17,126 nucleotides of DNA from UBA10183 sp041653835. GTDB lineage: Bacteria; Omnitrophota; Gorgyraeia; Gorgyraeales; Gorgyraeaceae. Position numbers and translations under genes: made by a program. Below, piece after piece: positions 13,349 through 17,126 of the stretch (positions are counted from its first letter, which is position 1; the number at the start of each line of letters is the position of its first letter). The notes under the pieces were generated by a model. The model did not search any database, had not been told where the DNA came from, and worked only from the letters and a program-made list of their open reading frames with translations. The DNA lies in the NCBI GenBank assembly GCA_041653835.1, contig JBAZEP010000035.1, positions 1-17,126 on the forward strand, read 5' to 3'.

Positions 13349-15235
13349 TCATAATTCCTTTTGAGATATGTCTATGGTCTCCTTAAGCGAGGGAGAACCT
13401 AAATCTTCAAACCAAAATTGCAGTTCATTTATCATGTCGAATTTCAATTCATATTTGCCTTCCGGTAAAAGATCGCAATCTACCCTGAATAAGATCTGAA
13501 ATTTTTCATTTTTTTTGACGGAGTGGGGTAATTCTTTTCTTAATTCTTTTACCGGAGAACCATCGCCGCAATGCTCATTAAAAATCCTACAACCTACCTT
13601 GATCCAATCACGGTCATTCCATTCCCACGCTTTACTACCTGCATTAACAATATCCAAAAAAAATAAAATACTTTTAGTGCCGGGAAAATAAACGGGTTTT
13701 CTGCTCAGTCTCAAGCTCGCCGAATAATCCGATAACGATTTCGTTGTTTTAATACCTGCCCGCGCGGAATTTATTTTTTTATAGCGACTGACACTGGTAA
13801 TCTTTTTGGCTATCTCCGGAATTTCAGGGTTGCCATTTCCAATAAAATCAACCATCGGGATGCCGGTATCTTCTATATATCTGTGCAGCCGTTCCACGAG
13901 GCCGGCTCTCCATCGAATACAATTATCCCTGCTACCTGATTCCCAAACATCCGGATATCTGAACAAGGTCTCTGTATTTATGTCGTAAGATTTTATGTTA
14001 TCGTGCATAAGCGACCCCGCGCATATCTCAGTAGCGTTTATAGCGGTAATTCCATCAATAAAATTCTTATTACGCCCGATCATTTCCATCGTTTCCAGAA
14101 AAGTATCTTCTGTCTCCCCTGGAAATCCCACCATAATATATGAGATAACATTTAATCCGGCGCTATGCGCGTCCCTGAAATTTCTGCCCATAGTGGCAAC
14201 TCTCACTCCCTTTGCCATCTTATCAAGTATTGTTTGGGAGCCGCTTTCGGTCCCAAAACATATGGTCTTGAATCCGGCCTTACGCATCAGTTTGAATACA
14301 TCACGCGTAAGATCCGGGGAATGCCTGAACTCGCTGAATATAAATTCTATATCAAATCTTTTCTTTATGATAGCTCTGCATATTTCCGAGAGATCCCTCG
14401 CACGCAGATTGACCGCCAGATCCGTAATTTGAAATTTTCTGTACCCATCGGCTATCCTCAAGGTTATTTCATCTATTATGTTCCCCGGGCTGCGAGTGCG
14501 AAAACTGCCCATCGTGTCATTTTCCACGCAATAAACGCACCGGCCGGCACATCCGCGCGAAAAAATAATCCTTATATAATCTGCCAGGTAATTTTCTTTT
14601 TTAAAATCGCTGAAATCCGGGAAAGGAATAGTATCGATATTTTCTATAAGGCATCGGTCTCCTCCGTCTATTATCTCGTTACCTTTGCGCAGAGTGGCCC
14701 CTTTACAAAGTACCGGCTTTATCCTTTTTTTTAAAACCGCGGCTATTTCCATTAACGCGGCCTCTCCTTCGTTCTTGATAATGCAGTCCGCCTCAAAAAA
14801 ATCCTTATGTAACTCTTTTATCCAGAAACGCCAGGGTTTTCTAACGCAAAAATATCTCCCTCCATAAATGATATAAATATCAGGTGCCGCTTTTTTTATC
14901 TGCCGGGCAATGTAACGGGTAAATGAGATATTAGAATGCGCTATGGAAAAGCATACCACATCCGGTTTTTCGGACAGTATCCTATTTACGGCCTGATCAA
15001 GCATAATTATAGATTCATCATCGCACGGATGAACTCTATTATAAATATACTCCCAGTACAGCAATGAATTGCCGCATATCAAATCGGAATGATAAAAAAA
15101 TACCTCCAGATCCAATGCCTTGACCGTGATCTCTTTATCTTGCTGCAAATACGCTTTCAGATAAGCAAGTTGCAAAGGGGGCGTATAGATATGATTAAAA
15201 TAAGGGGAGCATGTCAATAATACTTTTAAGCCCAT
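13349..15235 (-). CDS. B12-binding-type radical SAM protein with C-terminal Ig-like domain
   Basis: A 628-residue protein. Residues 1 to about 180 look like the cobalamin-binding-type Rossmann region of BchE/class B radical SAM proteins (KVLLTCSPYFNHIYTPPLQLAYL, then CFSIAHSN and YIIYGGRYFC). Radical SAM cysteines C229, C233 and C236 (CAGRCVYC) bind the 4Fe-4S cluster, followed by FGTESGSQ (327-334) and IMVGFPGETEDTF (367-379), a standard signature. Residues about 505-628 form an extra beta-rich domain with VNAGSKAWEW and a closing 'INELQFWFEDLG', like the Ig-like domains added to the C-terminus of bacterial glycosyltransferases and methyltransferases. Such enzymes methylate unactivated carbons or rearrange substrates; the true substrate is unknown. 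It is separated from the SGNH hydrolase gene by 39 bases, in the same direction. Confidence 0.87.
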   Translation of the reverse strand: MGLKVLLTCSPYFNHIYTPPLQLAYLKAYLQQDKEITVKALDLEVFFYHSDLICGNSLLYWEYIYNRVHPCDDESIIMLDQAVNRILSEKPDVVCFSIAHSNISFTRYIARQIKKAAPDIYIIYGGRYFCVRKPWRFWIKELHKDFFEADCIIKNEGEAALMEIAAVLKKRIKPVLCKGATLRKGNEIIDGGDRCLIENIDTIPFPDFSDFKKENYLADYIRIIFSRGCAGRCVYCVENDTMGSFRTRSPGNIIDEITLRIADGYRKFQITDLAVNLRARDLSEICRAIIKKRFDIEFIFSEFRHSPDLTRDVFKLMRKAGFKTICFGTESGSQTILDKMAKGVRVATMGRNFRDAHSAGLNVISYIMVGFPGETEDTFLETMEMIGRNKNFIDGITAINATEICAGSLMHDNIKSYDINTETLFRYPDVWESGSRDNCIRWRAGLVERLHRYIEDTGIPMVDFIGNGNPEIPEIAKKITSVSRYKKINSARAGIKTTKSLSDYSASLRLSRKPVYFPGTKSILFFLDIVNAGSKAWEWNDRDWIKVGCRIFNEHCGDGSPVKELRKELPHSVKKNEKFQILFRVDCDLLPEGKYELKFDMINELQFWFEDLGSPSLKETIDISQKEL

Positions 15236-15274
15236 ATTGTCGTATCCAGAATTTTTCTATCAATAGCTTCTTGT

Positions 15275-16333
15275 TTAATTAATGCCACTTAAATACTTTT
15301 CAATGATCTTTTCATCGATCATGAAATTCAAAAGTTTTTCGGCATTCTTTTTATGGCCCGATTCCGAAGGATGAATATCATTCTTACTAATTACCAGAGA
15401 TAGGTCTTGCGAATCGTATGCATCATTATACGTTGTGTAAAACCCCAATTGTGTGCTGAGATTAAAAACTCTATCATCTTTATAGCCAAGCGTTAAAAAA
15501 CTAATAACATCAAAACCATATTTTTTCTGCACCTTCTTTAATATCTTCATAGCTCTGACATAAGAATCCCATCCTACCGCGTCTTTATACATCTCCGGCA
15601 CCCTGCACGCATCATCTTCAAATCCCCATCCAAGTTTAAAATTTAAGGGCGCTCCAGATAATTTAAAGTTACTGGGTAAAGATGAGTATTTTTTCACCAG
15701 CAATTCCATAAAAAATGACTTCTTTAAATCTCTCCAGTCGGCTACATCATAAATAAAATTGGGCAATTGAAAATCATTGCCTATGAATTCGATGATCACG
15801 ATGTCCGGTTTATATTTCAAGTACTTTTCTTTTAAAGTCTCCACCTCCATGACCGTATTATAACCGGGCACCGCGGCATTTATTACCTCCCAGCTTCTTT
15901 GGGTAAACCTCTTGTTCAATTCCGCTTCTAATACATCCAATAAATTTTTCTCCTGATTGACGCCCTGCCCAAACATATAAGAATCTCCCAATCCCAGTAT
16001 CCTCACTGTACCGGCATCTTTTTTTAAATGGATATTCCTATCACTCCTGCATCCAATATGATTTGTTTTAACGGCGGCGTTCGCAAAATAAACATCCATA
16101 TCAGGCCTTAATTCATAAATAATTTTCGGATTCGCGCTGGGCCGTATGATTTGCCCCAGGCCGGCTTCCTTCCCGCTCTCTATCTCGGGCAAGCTGCCCA
16201 TGACTTTTTTAAATTCATTCCTGCTTTTGTAAAATAACGCCGCCCTGATAAAGGTTTCGCATAAGAGAAGCGACAGCAACAGCGCTATCGTCATTATGCC
16301 GGTATTAATAAAAAAACTTCTGCTATTTTTCAT
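15275..16333 (-). CDS. Membrane-anchored SGNH/GDSL hydrolase
   Basis: A 352-residue protein with an N-terminal hydrophobic helix at about residues 12-25 (IMTIALLLSLLLC) that probably anchors it to the inner membrane. The SGNH catalytic blocks are clear: LGLGDSYMFGQG with nucleophile S118, block II glycine in NAAVPGYNT (G157), block III asparagine N186 in FIGNDF, and block V D319-x-H321 in DIHPSESGH. This family acts as esterases or O-acetyl-transferring enzymes on polysaccharides. In a glycan operon, acetylation or deacetylation of the surface glycan is the most likely role, but the substrate is inference. It overlaps the upstream glycosyltransferase gene by 11 bases. Confidence 0.92.
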   Translation of the reverse strand: MKNSRSFFINTGIMTIALLLSLLLCETFIRAALFYKSRNEFKKVMGSLPEIESGKEAGLGQIIRPSANPKIIYELRPDMDVYFANAAVKTNHIGCRSDRNIHLKKDAGTVRILGLGDSYMFGQGVNQEKNLLDVLEAELNKRFTQRSWEVINAAVPGYNTVMEVETLKEKYLKYKPDIVIIEFIGNDFQLPNFIYDVADWRDLKKSFFMELLVKKYSSLPSNFKLSGAPLNFKLGWGFEDDACRVPEMYKDAVGWDSYVRAMKILKKVQKKYGFDVISFLTLGYKDDRVFNLSTQLGFYTTYNDAYDSQDLSLVISKNDIHPSESGHKKNAEKLLNFMIDEKIIEKYLSGIN

Positions 16334-17126
16334 ATATTATTGCCTTGCTTTTATCCGGAAGGTCGAAACTTCTCGCGGCCCGAAAGCCTCCGCTATCAAG
16401 CGCTGCGCCGGTCAATCTCTCGTAAATCCCGGATCCTTCATTATTATAATAAATGGAAGAGAACGGTTTTTTCGTTACCGCTACATCGCAATTTTTTAGC
16501 TGCTCCTCTATGGCTCTCGGATTAAATAATCCCGTGACAGTATACGGCAATTTTCCCAACGTTATATATAAAATCAGTTCGTCATGATTAAAAAAATCGC
16601 AGTTAGGGAGCATCCCTATCATGATTTTCTTATTTCCGAATTTTTCCGATATATATTCCACTATCTCTTTAATCTTCCAATCCTGCCTCCTGGGCTGCCA
16701 ATTATAAAAATAGTCATTTTTTTTGATCAAAACGGACGGAATATTGAAAGAAAGCATGAAAAACTGCGCAAAACCTACGCAGGCGATAATAAGCGGTAAA
16801 ATGGTTTTAATATTTTTTTTAGGGAGGCTGTCTATGCCCCCTATCGTAATTATTGCCAGGGGAGGCAGGGCGGCTACCGCATACCTGGCGTCTTTCCACC
16901 TCATAAAGCTTAACAGGAAAAACGCCCCTATGAGCCAGCTCAGGAGTATCAAAAAGCTCCTCTTTTCTCTGCTGAAGATGAGCGACAACACAAGACCGAT
17001 AAAAAAGAACAGCAGAAGGAAATTCGAGGCCATGGTACGCCTTATTTCGCCTGCATACCATATAAGATTTCCATAAACTCTCTTTACTATTTCTATAGCG
17101 TTAAAAACACTTGCGTATTTATAACC
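16323..17126 (-). CDS. GT39/ArnT-like membrane glycosyltransferase, C-terminal part (cut by right edge)
   Basis: The reading frame is open to the right edge: there is no stop between 17033 and 17126, and the extra codons read into a continuous protein. The visible 267 residues are therefore the C-terminal part of a larger protein, and the ATG at 17033 is internal. Four hydrophobic segments follow (FLLLFFFIGLVLSLIF, FLILLSWLIGAFFLLSF, YAVAALPPLAIITIGG, LPLIIACVGFAQFFML). The DARYAVAALPPLAII stretch is the hallmark of family 39 transferases that use polyprenyl-phosphate sugars. A soluble tail of about 150 residues is on the other side. These enzymes add sugars outside the inner membrane. It overlaps the SGNH hydrolase gene by 11 bases and is the first visible gene of the run. 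Confidence 0.8.
   Translation of the reverse strand, partial: GYKYASVFNAIEIVKRVYGNLIWYAGEIRRTMASNFLLLFFFIGLVLSLIFSREKRSFLILLSWLIGAFFLLSFMRWKDARYAVAALPPLAIITIGGIDSLPKKNIKTILPLIIACVGFAQFFMLSFNIPSVLIKKNDYFYNWQPRRQDWKIKEIVEYISEKFGNKKIMIGMLPNCDFFNHDELILYITLGKLPYTVTGLFNPRAIEEQLKNCDVAVTKKPFSSIYYNNEGSGIYERLTGAALDSGGFRAARSFDLPDKSKAIIYEK

Noticed and set aside
14165..14734. Plus-strand frame of 189 codons
   Set aside because: Opposite the radical SAM core of the B12-type gene, whose cluster motif is certain; no motif of its own.

Overview
The window is a dense, almost entirely minus-strand gene block. Fourteen genes run from the right edge down to position 309, and a fifteenth runs off the left edge behind its own promoter. 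Base composition is moderate (roughly 40-45% GC by eye). The mix of surface glycan genes and many radical SAM enzymes fits an uncultivated Gram-negative-type bacterium. Candidatus Omnitrophota or a relative is my guess from style; no rRNA or other marker is present to prove it.

Layout in order of transcription, right to left. First come the C-terminal part of a membrane GT39-like glycosyltransferase (cut by the window edge), a membrane-anchored SGNH hydrolase, a B12-binding-type radical SAM protein with an extra C-terminal beta-sandwich, and a two-domain GT4-GT2 glycosyltransferase. Next are an HPr-kinase-like P-loop protein and an ABC-2 exporter pair (permease plus ATPase, Wzm/Wzt-like). The left half holds a PqqE-like radical SAM protein, a MiaB/RimO-like methylthiotransferase without a TRAM domain, a small radical SAM/SPASM protein, a GT4 glycosyltransferase, a nucleotidyltransferase-domain protein, and two radical SAM/SPASM proteins. 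Last, after a short gap with a perfect-consensus sigma-70 promoter, is the start of a GT2 glycosyltransferase.

The genes overlap by 4-11 bases or lie less than 100 bases apart, so 309-17126 looks like one operon. The glycosyltransferases and the ABC exporter point to building and exporting a surface glycan or glycoconjugate. What is unusual is six radical SAM genes in the same run, together with an HprK-like kinase and a nucleotidyltransferase. This suggests that the exported product, or a peptide or protein partner, is chemically modified. No precursor peptide is visible in the window, so a RiPP interpretation is only a hypothesis.

Non-coding features are few: the TTGACA-N17-TATAAT promoter, a perfect 15-bp stem hairpin lying in frame in the linker of the GT4-GT2 fusion, an AT-rich imperfect hairpin upstream of the HprK-like gene, and a 12-bp palindrome upstream of the fusion gene. 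I saw no tRNA, rRNA, CRISPR array or transposase gene. No gap between genes exceeds 100 bases.
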